64,000 nucleotides of DNA from Paraburkholderia solitsugae (GCF_013177695.1 NZ_WOEY01000044.1:1-64000), one strand, 5' to 3'. Positions 18,535 to 27,813 are shown, counted from the stretch's first letter. Program-made: numbers and translations. Notes: generated from the letters alone by a model not told the origin.

Positions 18535-19793
18535 CATCCACCGTATTCCCCCAGACCATCAAGTGGGCAGACGAGGGTACCAGTCGTATCCCGTTCATGG
18601 CGTACACCGATGAGTTGATCTACAAGAAAGAGCTGGAGCGGTTCTTCTATCGCAACCATTGGTGCTACGTCGGGCTTGAAGCCGAGATTCCGAACCCTGG
18701 TGACTTCACCCGCACCGTAATTGGTGAGCGGTCCGTCATCATGGTCCGCGGCGCCGATGGCAATGTCAACGTCATCGAGAATGCGTGTGCTCATCGCGGT
18801 ATGGCGTTTTGCAGAGAGCGTCACGGGAACAAGAAGGAGGGGTTCACCTGTCCGTATCACCAATGGAATTACACGTTGGAGGGTGATCTGCAGGGCGTTC
18901 CGTTTCGCCGGGGTGTAAAGCAGGACGGTAAGGTGCACGGCGGCATGCCACCTGACTTCAAGTTGCAGGACAACGGCTTGACGAAGCTGAAGGTCGCAAC
19001 GCGGGGCGGCGTCGTTTTTGCCTCGTTTGACCATGGGATCGAGTCGTTCGAGAATTTTCTCGGCCCGACGATCTTGCAGTGTTTCGACAGGACGTTCGAC
19101 GGCCGGAAGCTGAAGATTCTCGGCTACAACCGGCAGCGCATTCCAGGCAACTGGAAGCTGATGCAGGAGAACATCAAGGACTCCTACCACCCTGGTCTTC
19201 TGCATACGTGGTTCGTGACCTTCGGACTCTGGCGTGCCGACAACCGGTCCGCGCTGAAGATGGACGTACACAACCGGCATGCAGCCATGATCTCGACGCG
19301 GGGCAACTCGCTGAAGGCGTCGGAGGTATCGCAGGTCGCTCGCTTCAAGGAGGACATGCACCTCAATGACCCGCGTTTTCTCGATATCGTGACGGAGCCC
19401 TGGTGGGGCGGCCCGACCGCGGTCATGACGACGATCTTCCCGAGTGTCATCCTCCAGCAGTCGGTCAACAGCGTCTCGACGCGGCAAATTCAGCCCAACG
19501 GACACGGCTCCTTCGATTTCTTCTGGACGCACTTCGCGTTTGAGGACGATTCCGAGGAGATGATCCAGCGACGGTTGAGACAGGCCAACCTGTTCGGCCC
19601 GGCGGGCTTCGTCTCGGCCGACGATGGCGAGGTGATCGAATTCTCCCAGTCGTCGTTCGAAAGCCGGCCGTTTCATCGGGCACTGGCCGAGCTGGGTGGG
19701 CATGAGGTGGGCGATACCGATCACATGGTGAGCGATACGCTCATCCGGGGCATGTACCGCTACTGGCGCGAAGTCATGGAGGCCCCGGAATGA
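18531..19793 (+). CDS. nagG: Salicylate 5-hydroxylase, Rieske oxygenase large subunit
   Basis: A 420-residue Rieske oxygenase alpha subunit. The [2Fe-2S] centre is C86-x-H88 (CAHRGMAFC) and C107-x2-H110 (CPYHQWNY). The mononuclear iron site fits D217, H220 and H225 in [10 protein letters not shown]. The block [20 protein letters not shown] and the phrase [14 protein letters not shown] are as in NagG, which converts salicylate to gentisate. The ATG overlaps the stop of the preceding hydrolase. A substituted salicylate or a related 2-hydroxybenzoate remains possible as the physiological substrate. Confidence 0.9.
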   Translation: MTSTVFPQTIKWADEGTSRIPFMAYTDELIYKKELERFFYRNHWCYVGLEAEIPNPGDFTRTVIGERSVIMVRGADGNVNVIENACAHRGMAFCRERHGNKKEGFTCPYHQWNYTLEGDLQGVPFRRGVKQDGKVHGGMPPDFKLQDNGLTKLKVATRGGVVFASFDHGIESFENFLGPTILQCFDRTFDGRKLKILGYNRQRIPGNWKLMQENIKDSYHPGLLHTWFVTFGLWRADNRSALKMDVHNRHAAMISTRGNSLKASEVSQVARFKEDMHLNDPRFLDIVTEPWWGGPTAVMTTIFPSVILQQSVNSVSTRQIQPNGHGSFDFFWTHFAFEDDSEEMIQRRLRQANLFGPAGFVSADDGEVIEFSQSSFESRPFHRALAELGGHEVGDTDHMVSDTLIRGMYRYWREVMEAPE

Positions 19794-20266
19794 TGGAGAA
19801 CCTGAAAGACTGGATGGCGCTGACGCAGTTGTACGCGGACTACGCGAGTGCGGTGGACTCCGGCAACTGGAGCCTGTGGCCGGAGTTTTTCACGGAGCAG
19901 TGCGTCTACCGCCTGCAGCCCCGGGAAAACTTCGAGCGCGGATTTCCACTGGCAACGCTTTCGTTCGAAAGCAAGGGGATGCTCGAGGATCGCATCTATG
20001 GCGTAGAGGAGACGCTGTTCCACGACCCGTACTATCAGCGGCACATTGTGGGCGCGCCGCTGGTGCACAAGGTCGAGGACGGTCGCATCTACAGCGAAGC
20101 CAACTACGTCGTGATCCGCACGAAGCTGAACCAGCTGTCGACCTTGTTCAATGCGGGTCGTTACATCGACGAAATCGTTGCGACGCCCGATGGCCTGAAG
20201 TTTGCCTCGCGTCTGGCGATCTACGACAGCGAAATGATTCCGAACTCCATCATCTACCCAATCTGA
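19790..20266 (+). CDS. nagH: Salicylate 5-hydroxylase, small subunit
   Basis: A 158-residue beta subunit of a ring-hydroxylating oxygenase (SnoaL/NTF2-like fold). It begins [20 protein letters not shown] and includes [22 protein letters not shown], the pattern of NagH-type small subunits. It packs with the large subunit in the hydroxylase and has no redox centre. The ATG overlaps the large-subunit stop (ATGA), and the second Met codon is an alternative start. The ferredoxin gene starts only 2 bp after its stop. Confidence 0.9.
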   Translation: MMENLKDWMALTQLYADYASAVDSGNWSLWPEFFTEQCVYRLQPRENFERGFPLATLSFESKGMLEDRIYGVEETLFHDPYYQRHIVGAPLVHKVEDGRIYSEANYVVIRTKLNQLSTLFNAGRYIDEIVATPDGLKFASRLAIYDSEMIPNSIIYPI

Positions 20267-20268
20267 TT

Positions 20269-20595
20269 ATGAATACCGATACGACTTCTTCGTGGCAGGA
20301 CGCCATCGCGGTCGATGACGTGCCCGCCGATGACGTGGTGGGGGTAATCGTTGCCGGAAAGGACCTCGCCATCTACAGCGTGGATGGCGACGTCTTCGCC
20401 TCCGACAACCTGTGTACCCACGGCCATGCCCGGCTTTGTGACGGGTTTCTTGAAGGTCACGAAATCGAATGTCCGTTGCACCAGGGGAAATTCGACGTTC
20501 GCTCAGGCGAGCCGACCTGTGCCCCGGTAACCCAGGCCATCCGGATCTATCCCGTCAAGATCGAGGGTGGACGCGTCTACGTCGACTTCGATTGA
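20269..20595 (+). CDS. nagAb: Rieske ferredoxin
   Basis: A 108-residue ferredoxin with a Rieske motif: C49-x-H51 in [14 protein letters not shown] and C68-x2-H71 in CPLHQGKF. It shuttles electrons from the NagAa-type reductase to the oxygenase. It follows the small subunit by 2 bp, and the operon continues 37 bp later with maleylacetate reductase. Open sequence upstream of the ATG in the same frame belongs to another reading frame of nagH. Confidence 0.92.
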   Translation: MNTDTTSSWQDAIAVDDVPADDVVGVIVAGKDLAIYSVDGDVFASDNLCTHGHARLCDGFLEGHEIECPLHQGKFDVRSGEPTCAPVTQAIRIYPVKIEGGRVYVDFD

Positions 20596-20632
20596 CCAGG
20601 CGCGCCACCACAACGTACAGAAGGGCGTTTCA

Positions 20633-21697
20633 ATGAAGACCGTTTTTGATTTCTTCTGCCACTCCCCGACAGTCCTGTTCGGGGCTGGCCGTTTCGCTGA
20701 TCTCCCCGTCCGACTGGAGCAGCTGGGAAAATCGCGCGTCCTGCTCATCACGACGACGGGGGGCGCCCGCCGTTATCGGGCGGTCGCCGATGTCCTCGCG
20801 TCGCAGCTTGCCGCCTCGTTCGATGGTGCCGTAGCGCATTGCCCTATCGAGATCGCACACGCCGCACTCAAGACATTCCGCACGCGTGAATGTGATGTCG
20901 TCGTCACCGTCGGCGGGGGCTCGACGATCGGGCTCGGCAAATATATTGCCGTCGAAACTGGCGCGCCTCACATCACGCTGCCGACCACACTCTCGGGGTC
21001 GGAAATGACGCCACTCTTTGGCGTTCTCGTCGATGGAGAAAAGCGCAGCCGGCGTGAGCCCAATGCGCTCGCCAACACCGTCATTGTCGATCCGGCACTC
21101 GCGCAATCTTTGCCGATCCGGGAGACAGCGACCACCGGCATGAACGCGCTCGCGCATTGCATCGAGGCGCTGTATGTCCCGAAGAGCAATCCGTTGACAA
21201 GCCAGCTCGCGCTGACCGGCATCGACATGCTCTACCGTGCGTTGAAGAAACTGGCGGACGAACCCACCGACCTGGAAGCACGGACCCAGGCCGCTTATGG
21301 CGCAACGATTGGCGGCTTGATGATCAATTCGGTCGGCATCGGCATGCATCACCGGATCTGTCACATACTGGGTGGGCGCTTCAAGGTGCCCCACGGCGAG
21401 TCCAACTGTGTCGTGCTGCCGCACGTGCTGGCTTATAACGCGCCGGCGATACCGGAGGCATGCGCGACGATGGAATCGGTGATGGGCGCGCATCCCGCGG
21501 TGGCGCTGCAGCGACTCGTACGCGATCTGGGGGCGCCGGTCTCGCTGCGTGAACTAGACGTTCCGGCAGACAGCATCGCCGCCATCGCCGATGAATCTTT
21601 CCGCCACATCGATCACAACCCCCTGCCTGTTGACGAGGCAGCCGTGCTCAAGTTGCTGCAAGCAGCATGGGCTGGACAGGAGCCGTCGGTGAGGTAA
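20633..21697 (+). CDS. Maleylacetate reductase (iron-type alcohol dehydrogenase family)
   Basis: A 354-residue protein. GGGSTIGLGKYIAVETG is the nucleotide-binding signature of maleylacetate reductases, and TTLSGSEMTPLFGV is also typical. Metal-site histidines lie in NALAHCIEALY and GMHHRICHILGGRFKVPHGES. It reduces maleylacetate to 3-oxoadipate with NAD(P)H. Maleylacetate is not an intermediate of the plain gentisate pathway, so its presence here points to a hydroxyquinol, chloro-aromatic or dienelactone branch, or to a related keto-acid substrate. The start at 20633 follows AAGGGCG. Confidence 0.9.
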   Translation: MKTVFDFFCHSPTVLFGAGRFADLPVRLEQLGKSRVLLITTTGGARRYRAVADVLASQLAASFDGAVAHCPIEIAHAALKTFRTRECDVVVTVGGGSTIGLGKYIAVETGAPHITLPTTLSGSEMTPLFGVLVDGEKRSRREPNALANTVIVDPALAQSLPIRETATTGMNALAHCIEALYVPKSNPLTSQLALTGIDMLYRALKKLADEPTDLEARTQAAYGATIGGLMINSVGIGMHHRICHILGGRFKVPHGESNCVVLPHVLAYNAPAIPEACATMESVMGAHPAVALQRLVRDLGAPVSLRELDVPADSIAAIADESFRHIDHNPLPVDEAAVLKLLQAAWAGQEPSVR

Positions 21698-21895
21698 GCG
21701 TGGCAGGGGGCATCGCACTCTCCATCCGACGCTAGCGGTTTTGCCTTGAGGCCGCCACTGTAAATAGAGTAGACGGCAGACGCGCTGCGTCTTGCGGTCA
21801 CAAACACAGGTCACACAAAAATACGCAACCTCTCATTTATTTGATTAGTAGGCCATATATTAAGAACGCCAGTTGTAAAAACAAAGGAGACGTCA

Positions 21896-22987
21896 ATGGA
21901 GGTGCGTAGTGTGTTGAGGAGCGTCGCGTTATCTTCACTCATGCTGGTGTCATGCATGGCCTACAGCCAGAGCAGTGTCATGCTATACGGCATCATCGAT
22001 ACGGGAGTCGAATACTATAACCACGCTGCCGGTGGCGGTAGTTTTACCGGTGTGCCCACATTGACTGGCGAAGTGCCTTCGGAGTGGGGCTTGACGGGCG
22101 TGGAGGATCTCGGGGGCGGCAACAAGGCGTTTTTCAAGCTCGAGAGCGGCTTTGCGCCGGGCACTGGCGGCTTCAATTACGGAGGCCGGGAGTTCGGGCG
22201 ACAGGCGAACGTGGGGCTGCAGACCGCCTACGGCTCGGTGACGCTTGGGCGGCAGGTCAACATGACGACTTACGCGCTCCTGAGCGCCGACGTTATCGGA
22301 CCGTCGATTCATTCGCTGTACGTCTTCGACAACTATCTTCCCAATGCGCGCAGCGACAACGCCATTGGCTATATGGGAAAATTTGCGGGCGTAACCATCG
22401 GCGCCACGTACAGTTTCGGGCGTGACGCAGCTGGGCCCGCCGGCCCCTCCGCGACGAATTGCCCGGGGCAGGTGGCCGGCAATTTCCTCGCCTGCAAGCA
22501 ATACACTGGCTTGATTGCCTACGATTCGTCCCGTTTCGGGGCAGCGGTGTCGTATGACCGGATGCGGGGCAACGAGGGGGCGTCTGCGCCGCTGACCCAT
22601 AGCGCCTACACCGACTCTCGCTCTGTGGTCGATGGCTATTTCAAGCTTCCGAGCGTGAAAGTAGGCGGTGGCTGGATTCACCGTAACCTGTCGGCTGGCG
22701 CTGGGAGCATGGTCTATAACCTGTACTTTCTCGGACTCACTTATACGCCGATAGCGTCGCTGGCACTCGACACGCAGGTCGACAAATACATCCAGTCGGG
22801 CGTGACGAGTTCGACTGAACTGGTTGCGCGTGCCAGCTACTTTCTGAGCAAGAGTACGTCGGTCTATTCGTCCGTGGCTTGCATGATCAACGGCCGAAAC
22901 GGCAGCACGTCGGTGGCGGCCGGCGGTACGGTCGAGCCAGGCGCGGAACAGCTTGGCGTGATGCTAGGCGTGCGGCACGCGTTCTGA
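21896..22987 (+). CDS. Gram-negative general porin (OmpC-like, Burkholderiales type)
   Basis: A 363-residue outer-membrane beta-barrel. A signal peptide ends near SCMAYSQS, and the mature part opens SSVMLYGIIDTGVEYYNH. GREFGRQANVGLQTAYGSVTLGRQ is the conserved strand-loop-strand region, and the C-terminus GVMLGVRHAF ends in the required Phe. It follows the maleylacetate reductase by about 200 bp behind AAAGGAGACGTCA and may admit the aromatic substrate of the operon (inference). It could share the operon transcript or use a promoter in the AT-rich gap. Confidence 0.9.
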   Translation: MEVRSVLRSVALSSLMLVSCMAYSQSSVMLYGIIDTGVEYYNHAAGGGSFTGVPTLTGEVPSEWGLTGVEDLGGGNKAFFKLESGFAPGTGGFNYGGREFGRQANVGLQTAYGSVTLGRQVNMTTYALLSADVIGPSIHSLYVFDNYLPNARSDNAIGYMGKFAGVTIGATYSFGRDAAGPAGPSATNCPGQVAGNFLACKQYTGLIAYDSSRFGAAVSYDRMRGNEGASAPLTHSAYTDSRSVVDGYFKLPSVKVGGGWIHRNLSAGAGSMVYNLYFLGLTYTPIASLALDTQVDKYIQSGVTSSTELVARASYFLSKSTSVYSSVACMINGRNGSTSVAAGGTVEPGAEQLGVMLGVRHAF

Positions 22988-23023
22988 ACCTCGGGATCCA
23001 GGCGGGTCCCGGCGGGTCCCGGA

Positions 23024-23275
23024 TTAACGGGCGACGGCGGCGCGCGTCACATGCGCCAGCAGGTTGTCGACATCCTCAACCGTGGTAGAGAAGGAGGTCA
23101 CGAACCGGACGACGTTCGGTCCCCAGCGATCGTGATAAAACTCGAACCCCGCCTGAAGTAGTGATTCGATTATCGCGGAGGGCAATCGACAAAAGACGAT
23201 GTTGGCCTCAGTCGCGCCGAGCACTTCGACGCCGTTCAACCCCTCAAGTCCCTGGGTCAGGCGCTGCGCGATGAC
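23024..23275 (-). pseudogene. 3' remnant of a low-specificity L-threonine aldolase gene
   Basis: The last 83 codons of a threonine-aldolase/beta-eliminating-lyase-like protein are present, with ATEANIVFCRLP, GFEFYHDRWGPNVVRFVTSF and TTVEDVDNLLAHV. The catalytic PLP-lysine domain is missing. Upstream of about 23275 the frame no longer resembles the family and soon overlaps the GlxA-type regulator. It marks a rearrangement boundary between the aromatic island and the next block. The match is to the family C-terminus as I know it; no alignment was run. Confidence 0.7.
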
Positions 23276-23352
23276 GCAGGGTGGCGGACGTTCGCAAAGT
23301 ATAACGCTGCCAATCCCGGCCTGAATCAGTGCACTCGGCGTCTCACAAGCCA

Positions 23353-24318
23353 TCAGCGCAGGTCGGCACGAAGATCGCGCACGCCTCGTCCCAGGCGTTG
23401 GCGCAGGAGCGTGCGCAACGTTGCTCCGTCGACGTAACCCACCTCGGCTGCGATGGCATCGAGGCCCAGGCCGCTGCCATGGAGGAGAGACTGCGCACGC
23501 TCGACACGCAGGTCCTGAAAGTAGGCAAGCGGCGATTTGCCAAGCACGTCCTGGCAACGCCGTTGCAGCGTGCGTGCGCTCGTCGCCAGTGCGTTGGCGG
23601 CTTCCTTCAGCGAGAACCCTGCCTTGAGATGGTCTCGCGCCCACAGTTCGAAGCGCTGAATGAGTGGATCTGCCTGAGCCAGATGATTGGGGATAATGTA
23701 AGGCGCTTGCGAGGACCGTATGTCGGCGAGCAAATAGCGTGAGACGAGCGCAGCCAACTCCGGGCTGGCTCTGCGTATCAACCAGAGAGCGAGATCGAGA
23801 TGCCCCATCGCTGCGCCAGCCGTCACACCCACGTCGGACGGCACCAGCATGCGAGATTCGTCGAGCAAAACATTGGGGTAGCGTTGCCGGAACAACGGAC
23901 CGAGCCACCAGGTCGTAGTCGCCTCCCGACCATCGAGAAGTCCTGTTTCCGCCACAAGGAACGTCCCGATACAGGACGCGGCGATAAGCGCGCCTTCAGC
24001 ATGCCATTTGAGCAGTTGCGCCCTAGCCTGACGCACATCCGCTCGTTCGAGAGCGGGGACCAACTGCTCCGGTGACCCGGTATTGAGCGCCGGAACGATC
24101 ACCCAGTCCGGCTTCAGGCCTGCCGTGACGGCTTGCACGGGGATTGCCAGTCCTTGTCCGGTCCGGACCTTCTTCCGCACGCCAACGATCGACACGTCGA
24201 AATGAGGCATTCCGCCCATTTGTCCGGCCGAGAATTTGTTTGCAAGCGTGAACGCGTCGAGCAGGACGGTGAGCCCCGTGTCGAACAATCCTTCAAGGAC
24301 GAGTATGGAAATGCGCAT
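23353..24318 (-). CDS. GlxA-family transcriptional regulator (DJ-1/PfpI plus AraC HTH)
   Basis: A 321-residue protein. The N-terminal amidase-like sensor (MRISILVLEGLFDTGLTVLL to about residue 190) has the nucleophile-elbow Cys in AASCIGTFLVAETGLLDG. The C-terminal AraC domain includes FSLKEAANALATSARTLQRR and the second helix AIAAEVGYVDGATLRTLL. An in-frame ATG five codons upstream (24333) is an alternative start. An inverted repeat lies directly upstream. It is divergent from a small YciI-like gene and may regulate it. Confidence 0.88.
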   Translation of the reverse strand: MRISILVLEGLFDTGLTVLLDAFTLANKFSAGQMGGMPHFDVSIVGVRKKVRTGQGLAIPVQAVTAGLKPDWVIVPALNTGSPEQLVPALERADVRQARAQLLKWHAEGALIAASCIGTFLVAETGLLDGREATTTWWLGPLFRQRYPNVLLDESRMLVPSDVGVTAGAAMGHLDLALWLIRRASPELAALVSRYLLADIRSSQAPYIIPNHLAQADPLIQRFELWARDHLKAGFSLKEAANALATSARTLQRRCQDVLGKSPLAYFQDLRVERAQSLLHGSGLGLDAIAAEVGYVDGATLRTLLRQRLGRGVRDLRADLR

Positions 24319-24320
24319 GG

Positions 24321-24349
24321 CGTAAATGACCATAAAGTTGGCATTTACG
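24321..24349. promoter_or_regulatory. Inverted repeat in the GlxA divergent promoter
   Basis: CGTAAATG at 24321-24328 and CATTTACG at 24342-24349 form a perfect inverted repeat with a 13-bp spacer, immediately before the regulator start at 24318. This fits autoregulation. The ten bases GCATTTACGA at 24341-24350 also occur at 15682-15691 in the nagR divergent promoter. Confidence 0.45.
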
Positions 24350-24428
24350 ACGATACAGTTTTTTGCGTTCGAGGGCTAGATTGATCCCCGTTGCACATCG
24401 CAATGACGATTGACTAAGGAGGTCACTC

Positions 24429-24719
24429 ATGAAAGTTTTTGCCATCGCATCCGCACAACCAACCCTCACACCCGACAAGCTCCAGCAACACATGCCTAAT
24501 GAGGTCCCGGCCACGCTCAAGCTCTATCTCGAGGGCAAGGTCGAGCAGTTCTGGTTTCGTGAAAAGGCTGGCCCGATCTTTCTGATGAACGTCGAGTCGG
24601 TCGAGCAAGCCAGGGCAACGCTGGACGCGCTGCCGCTCGTGGCTGACGGGCTCATGACCTACGAGTTGATGCCGGTCGGTCCGCTTGCCCCACTTGGTCG
24701 GCTGATCCAGAACCAGTGA
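24429..24719 (+). CDS. Small YciI/muconolactone-isomerase-like protein
   Basis: A 96-residue protein (MKVFAIASAQPTLTPDKLQQ) whose size and pattern fit the dimeric alpha/beta-barrel group around YciI and muconolactone isomerase. The segment LYLEGKVEQFWFREKAGPIFLMNVESVEQARATL, given here in parts, carries the typical helix-strand succession. A very strong ribosome-binding site (AAGGAGGTCACTC) precedes it. It is divergent from the GlxA-type regulator. Function unknown; the fold assignment is tentative. Confidence 0.75.
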   Translation: MKVFAIASAQPTLTPDKLQQHMPNEVPATLKLYLEGKVEQFWFREKAGPIFLMNVESVEQARATLDALPLVADGLMTYELMPVGPLAPLGRLIQNQ

Positions 24720-25091
24720 ACTGATACGTCAAGCGCGACGTCGACCTCCATCCTGAGGTAACAAACTGTACTCTCTAGCCTGTTGCCTGCAGGCAATAGG
24801 CTGGAGATTGTCCAAACGACCTGTATTTCTTGCGCATTGGTCGCTTCGCCCAACCAGCAAGTGTGGCCGACGCTTATCGTGGTTTCTGTCTTTGGTCTTG
24901 GCGAGGACACGTTACGGAGTGCGCTGGGAAGACGGCAGCCTTAAAGATCACGGAAATTCGGCACGGGAGCGGGTTGGCCATGAACCGGCGTTCGCCCGCA
25001 CTGCCGCATCGACATTTGGGTGGCCGTCCGCCGACCCACCGCGAATGACGGTTACACTGGTTAACCTATGTTCAGGTCCCAGGAGACTTCT
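24720..25091. other. Intergenic region with a 26-bp palindrome
   Basis: No gene is supported. At 24777-24802 a nearly perfect palindrome with no loop (arms AGCCTGTTGCCTG and CAGGCAATAGGCT, one G-T pair) follows the small YciI-like gene. It may serve as its transcription end or as a protein-binding site. Confidence 0.35.
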
Positions 25092-25550
25092 ATGAGCAAG
25101 CATACCCTTGTATCGACCGCCGCCACGTTGCTGTGCGTGGGTGCCCTGGCGGGCTTGACCGCCACCTCGGCTCAGGCAGGCGGCGCGCCGGTGAAATGCC
25201 ATCTGACCTTCAGCATGTCCGGATGGTCGGCGATTTATCAGCACGCCGAAGGACACGGCAGAGTGACTTGCGACAATGGGCAAAAGTCCGCAGTCAAGAT
25301 CAGCGTGCACGGCGGCGGCCTGACGGCCGGCAAGTTTCACGTCACCGGCCACGGCGATATCACCCACGTCTACAGCATCAAGGATGTGTACGGCAGTTAC
25401 GCGCAGGCCGGTGCTTCGGCCGGCGCGGGGAGTAGCGGTACTGCCCAGGTGCTGACCAAGGGAACGACGTCGATGGCGTTGAGCGGCAGCGGTGAAGGCA
25501 TAGACCTTGGTGTAGCGGTCGATGATTTCAAGATCGAACCGGTGCACTGA
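25092..25550 (+). CDS. Exported protein of unknown function
   Basis: A 152-residue protein with a clear Sec signal peptide (MSKHTLVSTAATLLCVGALA, cleavage near SAQAG). The mature domain is rich in Gly, His and Ser, predicted mostly beta, with one conserved-looking pair of Cys (VKCHLTF and RVTCDNG) that could form a disulfide in the periplasm. CAGGAGACTTCT precedes the ATG. It stands alone between unrelated genes. Family not recognised beyond a small periplasmic protein. Confidence 0.75.
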   Translation: MSKHTLVSTAATLLCVGALAGLTATSAQAGGAPVKCHLTFSMSGWSAIYQHAEGHGRVTCDNGQKSAVKISVHGGGLTAGKFHVTGHGDITHVYSIKDVYGSYAQAGASAGAGSSGTAQVLTKGTTSMALSGSGEGIDLGVAVDDFKIEPVH

Positions 25551-25761
25551 GACACCAGAGATGCTCTGATGTATTCCTACTCCGGGCGTCATAGCAGTGG
25601 CGCCCGAGGAAGGCTCTTGAAGCCGCGCACTACGCCATCGGACTGGGTTCGGCCAACAGCGGGCCTTTAGGTTGCCCTCCCATTTTTCTCATGAACAGCC
25701 ATTCAAGGACTCGCTGCTGCCGGCCAGCATACATCGCAGCGAGGGAGACTGTCGCGGCAAC

Positions 25762-27093
25762 CTAGCAGTCTTTTGACAACCATGCCCCGTGAAATCCAGC
25801 GGGAATTCGTCTAGGCAGCGGTACTGTCGCGATAGGTGTGCTTTCTATATTCTTGCCGTCGAGAATTACTAGATCACTGGTGTCCGTTGCGTGACGATAG
25901 ACGCAGACGAGCAGCCAACCATCGTCTTCGAACGAGGACGTAGGACGCGCTACGAACACTGGTTCACTGTTTGAATCGCCTTCCGGGACCCTATATCGTT
26001 GTATTGAACCGGACTCGAGATCGTAGCGAACGACACCTCGAATTTCAGTGTTTGTAGGTTGCTCTGCGGCGTAGAGAAATCGATACGGGCGGCCGGTTCG
26101 TCCTTCGTTGATACGAGGCAGCTCGATACAAATATCCGCCATTTGTTTTTCAATCACCGTTCCTCTGTCGAGGTCGATGACGTAGCGCCACAGAACTCCC
26201 AGTGGGGGGTCCTCGAAGGTCAAACCATCCACCTCGAGACGAAAATATCGTGGATATCGAACCGCGTCTAGAACAACTGTAGCCTCGTCTGCGTCGTATG
26301 CATTCACCACGTGCTGGATAAAGCACGGCGCTATTTCAAACCAGCGCACGTCGCCGCCATTGCGAGGAATGATCCCCAGCTTCGCCTTATGGTCGTCGCG
26401 CCAACGTAGTGGCATCCGATGGCCACGGGATAGCATCGAAAAGTCATATCCGACATTAAGATCTAGAAAGATACTGCGGGTGGCGGTGATTGCCATATCG
26501 TGCATCATTGAGGGCGATGACATCTCAATGTCGAGCTCAACGCTTGGCATGCCGTTCGCGTCCGTCACGGCATAGCGCAAATACGGCTTTTTCCAATCCG
26601 AGCGAAAGCTCATCAGTTCGCCCGTCTTGGGGTCAACTTTCGGATGGGCGGTCATGCCGTTTGCGAGTCCCGGATGAGAAAGTGTCGCGCCGAGTGTCTC
26701 GAGCTCGGTTGTTATGGCGAGCGGGGCACCGCCTTCAGCCAATGCCAAAATTTCGCCTGCGTGGTAAAGCACATTCACGTTCGGATTCGTATCAAGCAGC
26801 ATCAGTGAGGCATCCGGGTCGTGTACGTGTGCCCATCTCTTTGTGCGAGCCCAGCGATTTCTGTAGCTCGTTGCACGGCCGCCCTGCAGAGAGATGCCAT
26901 GCAGCATCGCATCTTCCGGCCACCAATCCAACACGTCGTTTCCGTTGAAATGCCCACGCAGTGGATTGGGCCCATTGCGTACCAGTACGCCATTGAGATC
27001 TTGCGGGATTGTTCCCGTAACGGGAAGATCGACAAGATGGACTTCGTTAAGGACGGCCGCTGTTGCGCCTGAATTTAAGTCGATTGTGGTCAT
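25762..27093 (-). CDS. Carotenoid oxygenase family dioxygenase
   Basis: A 443-residue seven-bladed-propeller oxygenase. The four expected iron-ligand histidines are present in MTAHPKVDP, SMMHDMAIT, FIQHVVNAYDAD and AGFHGAWL. VLVRNGPNPLRGHF is the family N-terminal signature. These enzymes cleave C=C bonds of carotenoids, apocarotenoids or stilbenes/lignin dimers. It is 22 bp downstream of a DUF2239 gene in an apparent two-gene operon. Its sequence looks less GC-rich than the catabolic operons around it, which hints at a separate origin. Substrate not predictable. Confidence 0.9.
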   Translation of the reverse strand: MTTIDLNSGATAAVLNEVHLVDLPVTGTIPQDLNGVLVRNGPNPLRGHFNGNDVLDWWPEDAMLHGISLQGGRATSYRNRWARTKRWAHVHDPDASLMLLDTNPNVNVLYHAGEILALAEGGAPLAITTELETLGATLSHPGLANGMTAHPKVDPKTGELMSFRSDWKKPYLRYAVTDANGMPSVELDIEMSSPSMMHDMAITATRSIFLDLNVGYDFSMLSRGHRMPLRWRDDHKAKLGIIPRNGGDVRWFEIAPCFIQHVVNAYDADEATVVLDAVRYPRYFRLEVDGLTFEDPPLGVLWRYVIDLDRGTVIEKQMADICIELPRINEGRTGRPYRFLYAAEQPTNTEIRGVVRYDLESGSIQRYRVPEGDSNSEPVFVARPTSSFEDDGWLLVCVYRHATDTSDLVILDGKNIESTPIATVPLPRRIPAGFHGAWLSKDC

Positions 27094-27115
27094 TTTTTGT
27101 CTTTCTATCTAGGCG

Positions 27116-27781
27116 TTAAACGGCACGATCATGGTTAGTACCGAAAGCGAGCGCGGTGGCGTGATCGCGCACGTCCCCGGGCCACGCAGCAACAAGATCG
27201 CGGAAGCGTTGCTGATCGTTCGCAAAAAGCACGCGCGCAGCCTCTTCGAAAAAGGGCATGTCTCCGGCCATCGCAGACATGAAATTGTAGGTACGCTCCT
27301 GCGCTCTGCGACGTCTGTCTTTCTCGCCGTGCGTTCGCTTGGCTTCATCGACCAGTTTTCGCAAAACTACGGAAGCACCGCCGGGCTGTGCAGTCAGCCA
27401 TTCCCGGTGACGCGGCAGCAGAGTAACTTCGCGAGCTACTACCCCTAGCTTGGGACGCCCCCGCCCGCGACGTTGATCTACCGGCTCCCCAGTTTCGGGC
27501 GAGTTGATAGCGGCGTCGAATGGGTTGCCAGGCTGCGCCGACCCGGCACGATCATCGGCTTTAGCCGGGTGCGTGGCGAGACGCGCCAACATCTCGTGAT
27601 CCGAGCCTCTCGTATCGATGTCGATCGAACGCCCGGTTGTGTCATCGAAAATCAGGACGGGGCCCACGGCCCCGGTCTCGACTGCCTGTTTAACCGCTCG
27701 GGCGACCATTTCCAATGGACCCGACGCAATACGCCGATGACCGTCGAAGGATGTATATAGACAGGGGAAATCGTGTGACAC
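27116..27781 (-). CDS. DUF2239 family protein
   Basis: A 221-residue protein of the DUF2239 family. The N-terminal part (MSHDFPCLYTSFDGHRRIAS) is followed by the signature RGRPKLGVVAREVTLLPRHR and EWLTAQPGGASVVLRKLVD, then by a charged helix and a C-terminal helical region with YNFMSAMAGDMPFFEEA. The family's role is unknown; the RGRPKLGV basic segment suggests nucleic-acid contact (inference). It is the first gene of an operon with the carotenoid oxygenase and has its own promoter with paired repeats. Confidence 0.85.
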   Translation of the reverse strand: MSHDFPCLYTSFDGHRRIASGPLEMVARAVKQAVETGAVGPVLIFDDTTGRSIDIDTRGSDHEMLARLATHPAKADDRAGSAQPGNPFDAAINSPETGEPVDQRRGRGRPKLGVVAREVTLLPRHREWLTAQPGGASVVLRKLVDEAKRTHGEKDRRRRAQERTYNFMSAMAGDMPFFEEAARVLFANDQQRFRDLVAAWPGDVRDHATALAFGTNHDRAV

Positions 27782-27813
27782 CGCGCGGACCTCGGATCGG
27801 GAACGGGCGCCAA

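Noticed and set aside
18381..19724. A 447-codon open frame antisense to the Rieske large subunit
   Set aside because: The plus-strand frame has all metal ligands and operon overlaps; the antisense product is a composition artefact.
22999..23022. Tandem GGCGGGTCCC repeat after the porin
   Set aside because: Two adjacent 10-bp copies in GC-rich DNA, without symmetry or context, are most likely slippage.
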